From: Limimaricola cinnabarinus
Lineage (GTDB): Bacteria; Pseudomonadota; Alphaproteobacteria; Rhodobacterales; Rhodobacteraceae
Length of the DNA: 64,000 bases
Assembly (NCBI RefSeq): GCF_002723615.1
Contig: NZ_KZ304951.1
Coordinates: 83,344-147,343, forward strand
Direction of reading: 5' to 3'
How positions within the stretch are numbered: the stretch's first letter is position 1; each line of letters starts with the position of its first letter. Under the pieces are notes generated by a model. The model made no database searches and had not been told where the DNA came from. It saw only the letters and a program-made list of their open reading frames with translations. A program made the translations under genes and the position numbers. Below are positions 1 through 8,289 of the stretch, in pieces.

Positions 1-258
1 TTAAACGCGAGGTCAGATCGGCAACCGGCGCCGCGCTGCTGCGCCTTGACCGCGTTGCGCTGTCGGCTGCCAACTTGATCTCCGCAAAGGGCTCGCGTGA
101 TTGCGGTCGCTGAGTGCGACGGGTGCAAGGTTTGCGCTGCCTGATGAGCAAGAATGCCACGCCTCGAGCGAACTCCGCCTCTGCCCACGCCACAATTGGC
201 GACGCAAGAGGCAGGGTCCGACAGGAGGAGAGTGCCGTCGATGTTATGAGGGTGGCCG
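1..258. other. Left edge of the window, no gene supported
   Basis: This stretch lies outside the IS element. On the minus strand one frame is open through most of it and enters from beyond the left edge, but its translation resembles no family I recognise and it has no clear start. It may be the remnant of a gene cut by the IS insertion or an unrelated intergenic sequence. I see no RNA gene, terminator or copy of the tRNA-Asn end here. Confidence 0.3.
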
Positions 259-274
259 GGCTCTGTTGCGCAAA
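259..274 (+). repeat. Left terminal inverted repeat of the IS5-family element
   Basis: GGCTCTGTTGCGCAAA, matching the complement of 1295-1310 at 15 of 16 positions. This is the end sequence typical of IS903-like elements. Confidence 0.8.
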
Positions 275-312
275 ACGGGTGATGGCCGAGGTGCCCCTTT
301 CCCCAAACGGAC

Positions 313-1246
313 TTATCCTACGACCTCTGTCACAGGTATGCCGAGCGCGGTGAAGCCGTTGAGCACGGCAATGCGGATCTGGAGCTCGGCGACCTGACGA
401 TCGAAGTCCCGGGCCATGAGGCTTTGGCCCAGTAGCTTCACACAGTGCATCTTCGTCTCGACGCGGTTTCGGCGGTGATACCCGCTCCAATGGCGCCATA
501 GGGATCGGCCCAGATACTTTGACGCCCTGAGGGCTTCGTTGCGGGCGATCGCCCCAGCGGAGCCGGGCTTCCAAGGCTTCGCATTCTTGCGCGGCGGGAT
601 GACCGCATGCGCCCCCCGATGCGACGGCGTCATGGCACTTGCGCGTATCGTAAGCGCCGTCTGCCGTGACCGAGCCAATGTCTTGGTTGCTGGGGATCTG
701 GTCCAGCAGTTCAGGAAGCATGGGGGCATCGCCGACATGGCTCCCCGTAATCTCGACCGCCCGAACCTCCAGCGTGTCCTCGTCGATCCCGAGGTGGATC
801 TTGCGCCACAGGCGTCGCATTGGCCCGCCGTGCTTGCGCGCGTGCCATTCGCCTTCCCCTTCGGCTTTGATCCCAGTGCTGTCGATCAGCAAATGCAGCG
901 GACCCGGTGAGCCGCGATAGGGGATGTTCACGGCCAGCGCCTTCTGGCGCCGGCACAGGGTGCTGAAGTCTGGCACCACCCAGTCCAGGCCGATCAGCTG
1001 CAAAAGGCTCTCGACGAAGCCCGTTGTCTGGCGGAGCGCCGGGCCGAACAGCGATTTCATCGTCAGGCAGACCTGAATGGCGGCGTCGCTGTAGCTCTGC
1101 TGGCGCCTCCTGTTGCCGCTCGGTGGCGGCGTCCAGACCATGCCGGGATCGAACCAGATCGTCAGGGAGCCACGCTTCTTCAGGGCTGCGTTATAATCAG
1201 ACCAATTCCTGGTCTTGTAGCTCGGCGGCTTGGATCTGCTGCTCAT
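313..1246 (-). pseudogene. IS5-family transposase, frameshifted
   Basis: From the ATG at 1246 the frame reads an IS903-type DDE transposase: MSSRSKPPSYKTRNW at the start, then LLIDSTGIKAEGEG with the first catalytic Asp, and ADGAYDTRKCHD with the second. Near 611-624 the frame breaks. The rest of the protein, including the Y-R-E-K signature (YHRRNRVETKMHC) with the catalytic Glu, continues in another frame to the stop at 313. The junction reads as though two bases were lost: family members usually have a residue such as Asp between AVA and RGAHAV. Programmed frameshifting is known for some IS5 subgroups but IS903-like members use a single frame, so I read this as an inactivating mutation. The intact protein would be about 310 residues. 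Confidence 0.85.
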
Positions 1247-1294
1247 GCGCGCCCGCTATCATGCTGCTTCCAAGAGATGAATCCCGTCAGCCTG

Positions 1295-1310
1295 TTTGCA
1301 CAACAGAGCC
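1295..1310 (-). repeat. Right terminal inverted repeat of the IS5-family element
   Basis: Read on the minus strand it is GGCTCTGTTGTGCAAA, one mismatch from the left end. It lies on the transposase start side. Confidence 0.8.
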
Positions 1311-1328
1311 GTGGCAGGGCGGAAGTAG

Positions 1329-3023
1329 CTATCCAGCGGCTTCACCCTGTTCTACTTGAAAAAATCCCGATTGCTCTAAGCAGCTTCGAAGGAGCGACAT
1401 AAGCTCCTGACTCACCAGAGCTTCAAGATTTCGCCTACCACCGGGTTGCTGAGAAAGGCGGTCATTCAAATTTGATATCAACTTCTTGCCATACGCCCGC
1501 TCAAGATTTGCGCCTTCGTTTTCCGGCCAAAGCTCATTCGTGTTCGGACTCCCACCGTCCTTCCAAAATTTTTGATTTGCTTCTTGGCGTTTCTTCCGGA
1601 ATTTGGCCCGAAAGTCGTTTGCGCTGCGATCTATTTCTTCTTGAACAATTTGCCGGCATTCGAATTCACCGAGATCATAAACCGCAGCAACATGAGCTGG
1701 TGTGCAATGGTAGGATTCAATATCGCAAAGGGGAGGGGAGAAGACCAACATGTCGCGGTTTATATAATCCGCACCCCACATATTCACCTCAGCATCAATC
1801 ATGAAATCTCGATCCCGGTGAACAATGATGAGCGGGTTATTCTCATACAGATCAGCCATCGCTTTAATTGCTACGGACGAAGCCGCATTATTGATGCCGT
1901 TGTATGAGATTACTTTAATTCGCTCTGACAATCCCAAGCTCTCGACGCAGTTCTCCAGCGCTCTCTTGCCTTTGTCCTCGGTGCAAATGATGCAGTCTGC
2001 TCCTTGTGAGTCGAGTTGATCCAAGGCGCCAAGGTCCATGAGAACGCTGGCCAGATCTTTGCATTCATCCGACTCTATTTTCCCATCCTTCATCCATACG
2101 ATCTTCGCAGTAGATGATGCGGCAGCGACCAAGTGCCGACTGTGAGTGGTGACGACAATTGTTGATCCATACAGCTCTGATAGCTTATCAAAAGTCTTGG
2201 CCAGTATCGCTTGACGTGACGGGTGAAGGTGATTGTCAGGCTCATCAACTAATAGAAATTTGGGTTCGAAGAGGCACACATAAGCAACAATTTGAACCAG
2301 TTGAAGAATGCCAGTTCCAGTTAAGTCAATTGGAACACTCTTGCCTCCGCCCTGAGAAAACTGCACGTCCACGAATAGATCTCTTTCTGCATCATGGCTG
2401 ATGTAGATTTTGCAGTTGCCGATGATGTCCTTGAGGATATCCTCAACTTCTAAAATCTTATCTGATTCGTCCAGAATTCTAATGATATTCCTAAATACGA
2501 GATTGGCTTCTCCTCCGGCGGCCTTCAGGAAAACTGAGGCGTAATTTTTGTGCTCCTCTCTGTGAGGGATTCCAGATATTCCGGGAACGAACACCGAAAA
2601 CATACTCTTAGGGTCGCAGATCTCCTGCCCAAACCCGGCATACGTTCCACTCCTATCTACTCCAACACTCCCGTAGTTTCTACCTTTGTAAATCTCAACG
2701 CGGTAGCTTGCGACAGTGCCGTCATTCGCGGTTCCCGTAAACTCAATGCGCCCGCGTGATCCAGTGGCTTTATTTTCATAAGGAGCGCTGTGACCAAGCA
2801 GAGTGAATTCTGAAGTCGGTGAGTATCTCAGCTCAGCCTCGGGGAGAACTTGCTCCTTCCGTTCGAGAGAAAGCTTTGCGCATGATGCGGCCATATGAAT
2901 GGCTTGAAGAACACTGCTCTTTCCGGAATTATTGCCCCCAACAATGTAATTGACTTTCGATAGAGGTATTTCGACTTCGGAGATTCTTTTGAAGTTCTCG
3001 ATTTTAATATTCGTTACATCCAA
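1329..3023 (-). CDS. OLD-like AAA ATPase with TOPRIM-like nuclease domain
   Basis: A predicted ATP-driven nuclease of the OLD (overcoming lysogenization defect) type. With the TTG start at 3023 (564 aa), residues 1-35 hold the N-terminal strand and Walker A (GGNNSGKSS, Lys35). Walker B (KFLLVDEPDNHLHP, Asp260-Glu261) and the H-loop His294 follow. The C-terminal half has TOPRIM-like residues: Glu349 in ICTEDKG and an Asp-x-Asp at 404/406 in HRDRDF. I prefer this start because AAGAAGG lies about 9 nt upstream and the family begins about ten residues before the first strand. An ATG at 3197 in the same frame lies upstream of a -10-like TATACT, so it is less likely. Base composition is much richer in A+T than the neighbours, a sign of transfer. 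OLD proteins occur in phage-defence systems such as Gabija; no UvrD-like GajB partner is adjacent, so a defence role is inferred. Confidence 0.8.
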   Translation of the reverse strand: MDVTNIKIENFKRISEVEIPLSKVNYIVGGNNSGKSSVLQAIHMAASCAKLSLERKEQVLPEAELRYSPTSEFTLLGHSAPYENKATGSRGRIEFTGTANDGTVASYRVEIYKGRNYGSVGVDRSGTYAGFGQEICDPKSMFSVFVPGISGIPHREEHKNYASVFLKAAGGEANLVFRNIIRILDESDKILEVEDILKDIIGNCKIYISHDAERDLFVDVQFSQGGGKSVPIDLTGTGILQLVQIVAYVCLFEPKFLLVDEPDNHLHPSRQAILAKTFDKLSELYGSTIVVTTHSRHLVAAASSTAKIVWMKDGKIESDECKDLASVLMDLGALDQLDSQGADCIICTEDKGKRALENCVESLGLSERIKVISYNGINNAASSVAIKAMADLYENNPLIIVHRDRDFMIDAEVNMWGADYINRDMLVFSPPLCDIESYHCTPAHVAAVYDLGEFECRQIVQEEIDRSANDFRAKFRKKRQEANQKFWKDGGSPNTNELWPENEGANLERAYGKKLISNLNDRLSQQPGGRRNLEALVSQELMSLLRSCLEQSGFFQVEQGEAAG

Positions 3024-3150
3024 AGCGGAAGACCTTCTTTTTGTGATGCGCGTGGGAGTGCAAATTACGGATTGCGGAGTGAGTTGCAGGTTGCGAGGGG
3101 TGATGTAGAAATTCAGCAGTTGCGAGGCAGCAACGCACCTATCCGTGTTA

Positions 3151-3156
3151 AGTATA
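3151..3156 (-). promoter_or_regulatory. Possible -10 box for the OLD-like gene
   Basis: TATACT on the minus strand, in an AT-rich stretch about 128 nt upstream of the preferred TTG start. The -35 side is weak (CTAATT-like at 17 bp). It would leave a 5' leader of about 120 nt and argues against translation from the ATG at 3197. Confidence 0.3.
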
Positions 3157-3232
3157 GCATTTTGGGTCGGTAGAATTAGTGTTCTGTGTGACGGCATTTA
3201 GGCGGGTGGCCTATGGTCGCTTGGGGCTGAAA

Positions 3233-4669
3233 CTACGGATCGGCCAGGCGCCAGAACCCATGCTTGCGGCCGTGCTCCTGCTTGAGCACCTCGAGAAACC
3301 GCGCGTGTGAGGGGAAGTCGCCGTAATCCGCGATGGCGGCGTCGCAGGAGCGGCATTCGGCCAGATGCCGCGCCGCGTGACGATAGCGCTTAGACTTGCC
3401 CCCGTTCAGCGTGTCCAAAACCATGGCGCGCCGCATGAGCGTCGCGGCGAGCGGATGCCCGGCCTCGAGCGCATCGGCCGCTGTCGTGAGGGTATGGTAG
3501 GAGTTCCCATTCAGCTCGTCGGCTCGGGATAGCACGACCCGTGCCGCGCGGTCGTGAGACGGCCAATCGGCAAGGAAACCGATCGCTGCCTCCAGGTGCG
3601 GAAAGGCCTCCGCAAGATCCAGAGCCGACTCTTCGGCCTCGAAGTCCTCGAAGTCGGGCAGCAGCTTCAGATACTTGCGGAGGCAGGGCGTGCTGAGGGT
3701 CTGCTCGAACGCCCCTTTCAGATGGGCCTTCAATTCCTCCGTCCTGCCCTGCCGCTCGAGGCATTCTTCGAAGACCGCGTCGAGATCGTGGCGGAACATC
3801 CGGAACGGTTTGCCGTCTTCGCTGGCGCGGGCACGGACGACGATGTCGTAAGCCTCGTCGACCCGTCCCGCGTCCAGCAAGCGCCGGGCCACGTCGGGGG
3901 CGATGGTGCCATAGGTCAGCTGTTCCGCGGAATAGCGGGCCATGTAGGCGTCGACATCCCCCTGGGCGTCCGCGACATCCGCCAGGATGATCGACCGCGT
4001 AGCTTGCTTGTTGCGGCGCACGCTGTCTTCGGCAGAAGACCTAAGGCCATAGCCCTGGTATTGCTCGAGCTCATGCTCGGTCGGTGCCGCTTCGGCCCAG
4101 GCTTGCGTGATGCCTTTAAGATGCTCCAGCCCCTCCTGGCCGAGCGCCTCCGCCGTCGCGGGAATGATCCCGTCGAACTCTCCGTAGCCGGCTCCGGCGA
4201 CCGCGTCGAGAACGCGCTCGGCCAGGGCGGTGCGGTTCTTGGAAATCCTGGGCGATATCTCCGCGATCAGGTCCACCGCGTCACTCATGACGCCGCCGAC
4301 CGCGCCGTTGCTGTCATCCGTGCGCGCGTAGATCGAGGGGGCGAGCTGCAGGAAAGACCAGAGCAGTTCGAAAGCCTCGTCCGGGTCCTGCGGGACGATG
4401 TTGGTTTCGATCATTCTCAGCAGGCCTTCGAGATCCTTGACCAGCGTCCTTTGCTTGCGCCAGTCGACAAAGCCAGTCGCGCGGCGCAGCGAAGCGAAGC
4501 GTTTGCGCAGATCGGCAGCAACATCCCCGGGGCCCTGGGCGGCGCTGAGTTCCATCCGTGCGCGACGCTGAAGGGCCGCACTCCCCTGAACCAGCTCCAT
4601 GACCAGGGCGGCGAGCTTTTCCGCCCCCAGCTTCTCGAGGTTGGTCTGGTTCAAGGTCTTCTTGGACAT
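3233..4669 (-). CDS. DUF6880 family protein
   Basis: A 478-residue protein beginning MSKKTLNQTNLEKLGAEKLA, the typical opening of DUF6880 proteins. FVDWRKQRTLVKDLEGL and a helical repeat-like body rich in Leu, Ala and Glu follow, and the C-terminal HGRKHGFWRLADP is also a family hallmark. The frame is open for 71 more codons upstream, but that part resembles no family member, so I start at the ATG at 4669. No signal peptide or membrane segment is visible. The family has no known function. It lies on the same strand as and upstream of the OLD-like gene, but GC content here is normal for the genome, so the two may have come separately. Family call is good; role unknown. Confidence 0.8.
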   Translation of the reverse strand: MSKKTLNQTNLEKLGAEKLAALVMELVQGSAALQRRARMELSAAQGPGDVAADLRKRFASLRRATGFVDWRKQRTLVKDLEGLLRMIETNIVPQDPDEAFELLWSFLQLAPSIYARTDDSNGAVGGVMSDAVDLIAEISPRISKNRTALAERVLDAVAGAGYGEFDGIIPATAEALGQEGLEHLKGITQAWAEAAPTEHELEQYQGYGLRSSAEDSVRRNKQATRSIILADVADAQGDVDAYMARYSAEQLTYGTIAPDVARRLLDAGRVDEAYDIVVRARASEDGKPFRMFRHDLDAVFEECLERQGRTEELKAHLKGAFEQTLSTPCLRKYLKLLPDFEDFEAEESALDLAEAFPHLEAAIGFLADWPSHDRAARVVLSRADELNGNSYHTLTTAADALEAGHPLAATLMRRAMVLDTLNGGKSKRYRHAARHLAECRSCDAAIADYGDFPSHARFLEVLKQEHGRKHGFWRLADP

Positions 4670-5023
4670 GGCGTCAGGTCTGGCTTTGTTGCAATGCGTC
4701 CTGCGGACCATGTCGCACAGGTCTTCTTGCAACAAGCGCCAATGGTGGCTTTTGGGGGAGCCACGCGACGTGGTCTGACGGCGAATGAGACGCGCATTCT
4801 GGCACAGCGAAATGTTAAGGCGTTCGTGGAAGACGCGTCGGCCAGCATTGCCAATCCGATGCACCGATGAGGCAGGGCACACGTCGATTGCAGCAGTGCT
4901 AATATTTTGGCGTTGGCAGCAGGCCTCAGAACGGCTGCGTCATGGGCTACGGGCGGCCGTTCCTCGGGCTATCATCCCATACGGCGGCCTGAATGCGGAG
5001 GTAGGCATTTGCCACCCAGCAGG
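4670..5023. other. Intergenic gap in the island
   Basis: About 350 bp between the DUF6880 start and the stop of the 247-codon gene. Open frames here are extensions or shadows without recognisable content. I looked for a second copy of the tRNA-Asn 3' end and did not see one. The promoter of the DUF6880 gene is presumably here, but no convincing -35/-10 pair stands out. Confidence 0.4.
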
Positions 5024-5767
5024 TCACGACCGGTAGGATACCGCCTTTCTTCTGCGGCGGCTGCGCTCCTCTTCTTGCAGACGGCACAGCTGCTCGTCCA
5101 TTCGCTCAAGCTCAGACAGGTCTAAGCGCCTCTGCTTTTCGTTCACGAGCTCTTTATAATACCGCATCGCATTGCCGTAGCAGGCCAGTTCAGAAATGGG
5201 GGTGGATTTAATAAGCACGTCCCGCATTATTCTGATACTTTCTGCGATTTGGCAATCCAAGTTCCGGTCAGTCAGCCATAAGAGTGCCTTTCTATGCGCT
5301 TTCTCTGTTGCGTGGTCGCTTCGCATTTTTGATAACTCTGGACCATTGCGAATTGCGCGGAGGATGTGGAGATGCCGGTCGAACATGCGCGACATTCGCT
5401 GGGGAACTTGCAATTCCGCAATGGCTTGGCGCACAAAGGCCTCGATTTCTGGCCAGGGTTTCCAGGGTTGCTCCCCATCAAGGAGGGGGAGCAAGAAACA
5501 CGGATCCCCCATGTCGAGGGGAAGCGAAATGGAGCCTTCGACCGGGCCACGCCATTTCGGTTCGTAGGTGGCCGCGATCGATAGGACTGCGCCATCGTAT
5601 CGGACTGTCACGCGGGTCGGCCGGGCGGATGGGGGATGCGCAAGGCCGGAGGCTGCGAAAGAGCCGTTTTCATGGGTCACTTCGAGGGGGCCTGAACCCG
5701 CGCGTCCGAGAGCCCCTGGAGCAAGATGCTTGCTCGTCGAGTTTGATTTGGGCTTATTTTGCGTCAT
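5024..5767 (-). CDS. Unknown protein translationally coupled to the integrase
   Basis: A 247-residue protein I do not recognise. Its ATG (5767) overlaps the integrase stop by 4 nt (ATGA), so both are surely co-transcribed and probably translationally coupled. The first 45 residues are low-complexity and polar. A middle section of alternating beta-type residues follows (TRVTVRYDGAVLSIAATYEP) with PWKPWPEIEAFVRQAIAEL after it, then a helical C-terminal half with a charged tail rich in Arg and Glu that may bind nucleic acid or form a coiled coil. No membrane segment is seen. Its position suggests an accessory recombination function, for example a directionality or partner protein, but this is only inferred from context. 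Confidence 0.7.
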   Translation of the reverse strand: MTQNKPKSNSTSKHLAPGALGRAGSGPLEVTHENGSFAASGLAHPPSARPTRVTVRYDGAVLSIAATYEPKWRGPVEGSISLPLDMGDPCFLLPLLDGEQPWKPWPEIEAFVRQAIAELQVPQRMSRMFDRHLHILRAIRNGPELSKMRSDHATEKAHRKALLWLTDRNLDCQIAESIRIMRDVLIKSTPISELACYGNAMRYYKELVNEKQRRLDLSELERMDEQLCRLQEEERSRRRRKAVSYRS

Positions 5768-8019
5768 GACTTGCTCCCGTGCGCCAAGCGCAGACCTTGC
5801 ACTTCCTGCGGCCGTTCTGGGAATCCCGGGATCGGGCTTTGCACCCGTTCTGGGTCGAACGGAATCTTCTTTACCTGGTCGAAGAGGCTCGCGATGCTTA
5901 TTCCCTTCTGGGCGTAGGCACGTTCTCCTTCGTCGAGAGGCTCGTGGCCCATCAGTTTTCGCCGGTGCGCCCCCGGACAGGATCCATCCACCAAGCGGTG
6001 GTGGAACGTGGTGCGCAGAGCGTGGAAATCAAGGCCATGCCAGTAGACGTCATTGGTGCGGCGGTAGTAGCCGAAGGCCTTGGTGAAATTTTCGGTAAGT
6101 GTCCCCTTGTTCGCCCCACGCGTGAGCGAGGGAAAAAGGCGGCGATCTCCTCTTTTCCTGGCGCGCTCCACGAGTTCCATGAAGCCGAGGTCGATCAAGG
6201 CGGGATGCACCGGGATCTTGCGGGTCGCATTCTCCGACTTGACGCTATCGCCCAAGGCTTGGCGAACGATCAGGTAGGCAATCCCTTCATCGGATTGGAC
6301 ATCATCCGGTCCGGCTTGGGCGGCTTCTTCCATCCGCGTGCCCATCAGGTAGCCGATCAGCGGCATCCAAAACAGGGGATCAGCTTCATCTGCGGCATTG
6401 CCTTTGAATACTCGGGTTGCGAATAGCTCATTGAGGCGGTCATCCCAAGGTTGGCGCGCTACGTTTTCCTCGGTCATTTTCAGGGCCTTCGCTTCACGAT
6501 TGGAAAAGGTGCAGATGCTGAACGGATTCGTTCCCACGAGGCCGAGCTGCTCGAGCATCGTGCCAACCCTGTTGGCCATGCGAACGATGCGCATATAGGT
6601 CTCTGCCCGAAGACGCGGTTCGGCATGTGCGAGACGCGCATCTCGAATCTCGGCTTCGTTGTTGCAGCCTTGTCGCCGCAGTTCCCGTTCTGCGTTATCC
6701 ATCGCCTGGGCTTCACGCGCTTCGACCTTTGCGATCAGTGCCGGGTAGCTCTCGGCCGTGTATTTCTTTCCTTTGCCATGAAGTCTCGGGAGACTGCGGA
6801 TGACATTGATGGCGGCCTCGATCTCTTCTTCAGGGATCTCGGTGAATACTTTGGAGCCCAGTGGCTCCGCCCAGATTTTCAGGCTTGTCTTCGCCGAGGC
6901 GCCCGACGACTTGACCCACTTTCGCCCCACGGCGGCATCGGGACGCTGATACTTGTGCCATTCGTCGGCGAAGCCTGCTTCCTTCAGTTTGAGGTAGAAG
7001 TCGGCTGCTCTGTCGAACGTGATTGGTTCGCCGCTCTCGAGGCTTGCAAGGAGCTCGGGCGGGCAGCTTTGGAGAACCCCGCGTTTTTTCAAGAGATCTC
7101 TGACAGCTGGTTTCTCGGTCGGCGTTTCCTCGGGCCCCGATTTTTCATGTGCGGGCTCGCATGAGGCAAACCGGGATGGGGGGAACAGTTTCGTGGCAAC
7201 TTCCTTGTCGATGAGACGTTCGGCGATGGCCGAGGCGGTTGATTGCGCGGGAATGCCCGGGGATGTTTCCTCGGCGATCGCGCGGACGAAGTAGGGGCTG
7301 GGACTGGGGAAGATGCCCCGGTCCCGCCGGGCCTTCTCCTCGCTGGCATCCAGCAGCACGCGCGTGGCCTCGTAGGCCAGTAGCCGCGCCTGTTCGCTGC
7401 CCGCTTCGGGGAGCTCGATGCCCAGATGCGCGGCGACATGGCGCAGCGGCTCCTCCACCACGGTGTAATCCTGCTGGAAGAAGGCTTGCCGCAGAACGGC
7501 CTGCCGGGCCGCTTCCCGTTCCAGGGCCGCCTGCGCGAGCTGGGGGGATCGCGGATCGGCCAAGGCACGTTCGCGATCGGCCGCCTCGATCTCGAAGCGG
7601 GCGAGTGCGGTCAGGAGGCGGGTGACGTCTTGGGGTGACAGGTTCATCGTGGCGGTGGCGTAGAGGAATATCTGATCGCTGAGGGTGCTGAGCCTGCGGG
7701 CAAGCTCCGCGGCCACCGAAAAGCCATGGGTCTTGAGGGAAAGACATAAGGGGATTCCCCCAAACAGGGTTTGATTCCCCGAATTCTCCTCTTGCGTCTC
7801 GGCAACGAGCTTTGAACGGGTCATGTCGTTACAGAGAATCCGATTCTCTTCGCAGGCTTTGATGCGAACCGAGGCGAAAACCGCCGCCTTTTCAGCTTTC
7901 ACGGGTTGCCCGAGTCGCAGAACCGATCGCGGGAGTCGCCGCCGCCAGACGTAGCCTTGGGCGCGCAGTTCGAGATGGGGGATATGGGCGTGTTTGGAAC
8001 GGGCAAGGGGCACCGGCAC
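5764..8019 (-). CDS. Large tyrosine-type site-specific recombinase (island integrase)
   Basis: A 751-residue integrase predicted to catalyse excision and integration at the adjacent tRNA-Asn gene. The catalytic domain is C-terminal: Arg562 in GTRMEEAAQ, His666 and Arg669 in DFHALRTTF, His692 in KLMGHE and the nucleophile Tyr702 in ERAYAQKG. The N-terminus has a pattern like DUF6538 (YVWRRRLPRSV near residue 24, then LSLKTHGFSVAAELARRLS after an insertion), a DNA-binding extension seen in many alphaproteobacterial integrases. Between about residues 120 and 380 lies a long helical section, so the protein is nearly twice the length of a simple phage integrase. The gene starts about 125 bp from the tRNA 3' end and reads away from it. 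All catalytic residues seem present, so the enzyme may be active. Confidence 0.88.
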   Translation of the reverse strand: MPVPLARSKHAHIPHLELRAQGYVWRRRLPRSVLRLGQPVKAEKAAVFASVRIKACEENRILCNDMTRSKLVAETQEENSGNQTLFGGIPLCLSLKTHGFSVAAELARRLSTLSDQIFLYATATMNLSPQDVTRLLTALARFEIEAADRERALADPRSPQLAQAALEREAARQAVLRQAFFQQDYTVVEEPLRHVAAHLGIELPEAGSEQARLLAYEATRVLLDASEEKARRDRGIFPSPSPYFVRAIAEETSPGIPAQSTASAIAERLIDKEVATKLFPPSRFASCEPAHEKSGPEETPTEKPAVRDLLKKRGVLQSCPPELLASLESGEPITFDRAADFYLKLKEAGFADEWHKYQRPDAAVGRKWVKSSGASAKTSLKIWAEPLGSKVFTEIPEEEIEAAINVIRSLPRLHGKGKKYTAESYPALIAKVEAREAQAMDNAERELRRQGCNNEAEIRDARLAHAEPRLRAETYMRIVRMANRVGTMLEQLGLVGTNPFSICTFSNREAKALKMTEENVARQPWDDRLNELFATRVFKGNAADEADPLFWMPLIGYLMGTRMEEAAQAGPDDVQSDEGIAYLIVRQALGDSVKSENATRKIPVHPALIDLGFMELVERARKRGDRRLFPSLTRGANKGTLTENFTKAFGYYRRTNDVYWHGLDFHALRTTFHHRLVDGSCPGAHRRKLMGHEPLDEGERAYAQKGISIASLFDQVKKIPFDPERVQSPIPGFPERPQEVQGLRLAHGSKS

Positions 8020-8088
8020 TGACTCCTTGTGACTCCGATGTGTCCGGAGTGTGTAAGGCGGAGTGTCAGGACCTGTGTCCGAAACGCG

Positions 8089-8114
8089 AAAAGCGCCCCC
8101 GAGGGAGCGCTTTT
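8089..8114 (-). terminator. Terminator of the tRNA-Asn transcript
   Basis: AAAAGCGC and GCGCTTTT pair around a short C/G-rich inner stem, giving a hairpin ending in Ts on the minus strand. It lies about 30 bp past the tRNA 3' end and ahead of the integrase start, so it separates the two transcripts. It is symmetrical enough to work in both directions. Confidence 0.65.
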
Positions 8115-8144
8115 CCGTTTGTTTCCAACCATTTACTTAGTGGT

Positions 8145-8219
8145 TGGCTCCGGCGGTAGGGATCGAACCTACGACCAATTGATTAACAGTCAACTGCTCT
8201 ACCGCTGAGCTACGCCGGA
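8145..8219 (-). tRNA. tRNA-Asn (GTT)
   Basis: Minus-strand cloverleaf starting TCCGGCGTAGCTCAG and ending GCCGGAGCCA with encoded CCA. The acceptor stem TCCGGCG/CGCCGGA pairs fully, the T-arm GGTTCGATCC is present, and the anticodon loop has GTT (plus-strand AAC at 8185-8187). It is the likely attachment site of the island: the integrase lies just beyond its 3' end. Confidence 0.95.
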
Positions 8220-8289
8220 ACATGTGGGCGATATACAGTTATCGGATCGGGAGTGTCCAGAGGGGGTGGCGTAAAAAATTCAACTGCCC

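Larger units (their letters stand above)
259..1310 (-). mobile_element. IS5-family (IS903-like group) insertion sequence, 1052 bp
   Basis: The element is bounded by 16-bp inverted repeats that differ at one base: GGCTCTGTTGCGCAAA at the left and its near-complement at 1295-1310. These ends and the length of about 1.05 kb are typical of the IS903 group of the IS5 family. It carries one transposase frame on the minus strand, which is frameshifted, so the copy looks unable to move by itself. I could not find a matching target duplication: the nine bases on the left (250-258) and on the right (1311-1319) differ. That suggests that the flanks have rearranged or that two copies recombined. The right end lies 18 bp from the stop codon of the OLD-like gene. 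Confidence 0.85.

Noticed and set aside
250-1319. Nine-base target duplication around the IS
   Set aside because: The flanks share only a loose GTGGC core and do not match as a direct repeat.
3554-4870. A 438-codon plus-strand frame opposite DUF6880
   Set aside because: The minus-strand product matches DUF6880 at both ends; the plus-strand one matches nothing and is its shadow.
1-8144. Second attachment site, a copy of the tRNA-Asn 3' end
   Set aside because: I searched by eye for the acceptor and T-arm sequence and saw no copy in the window; it may lie further left.
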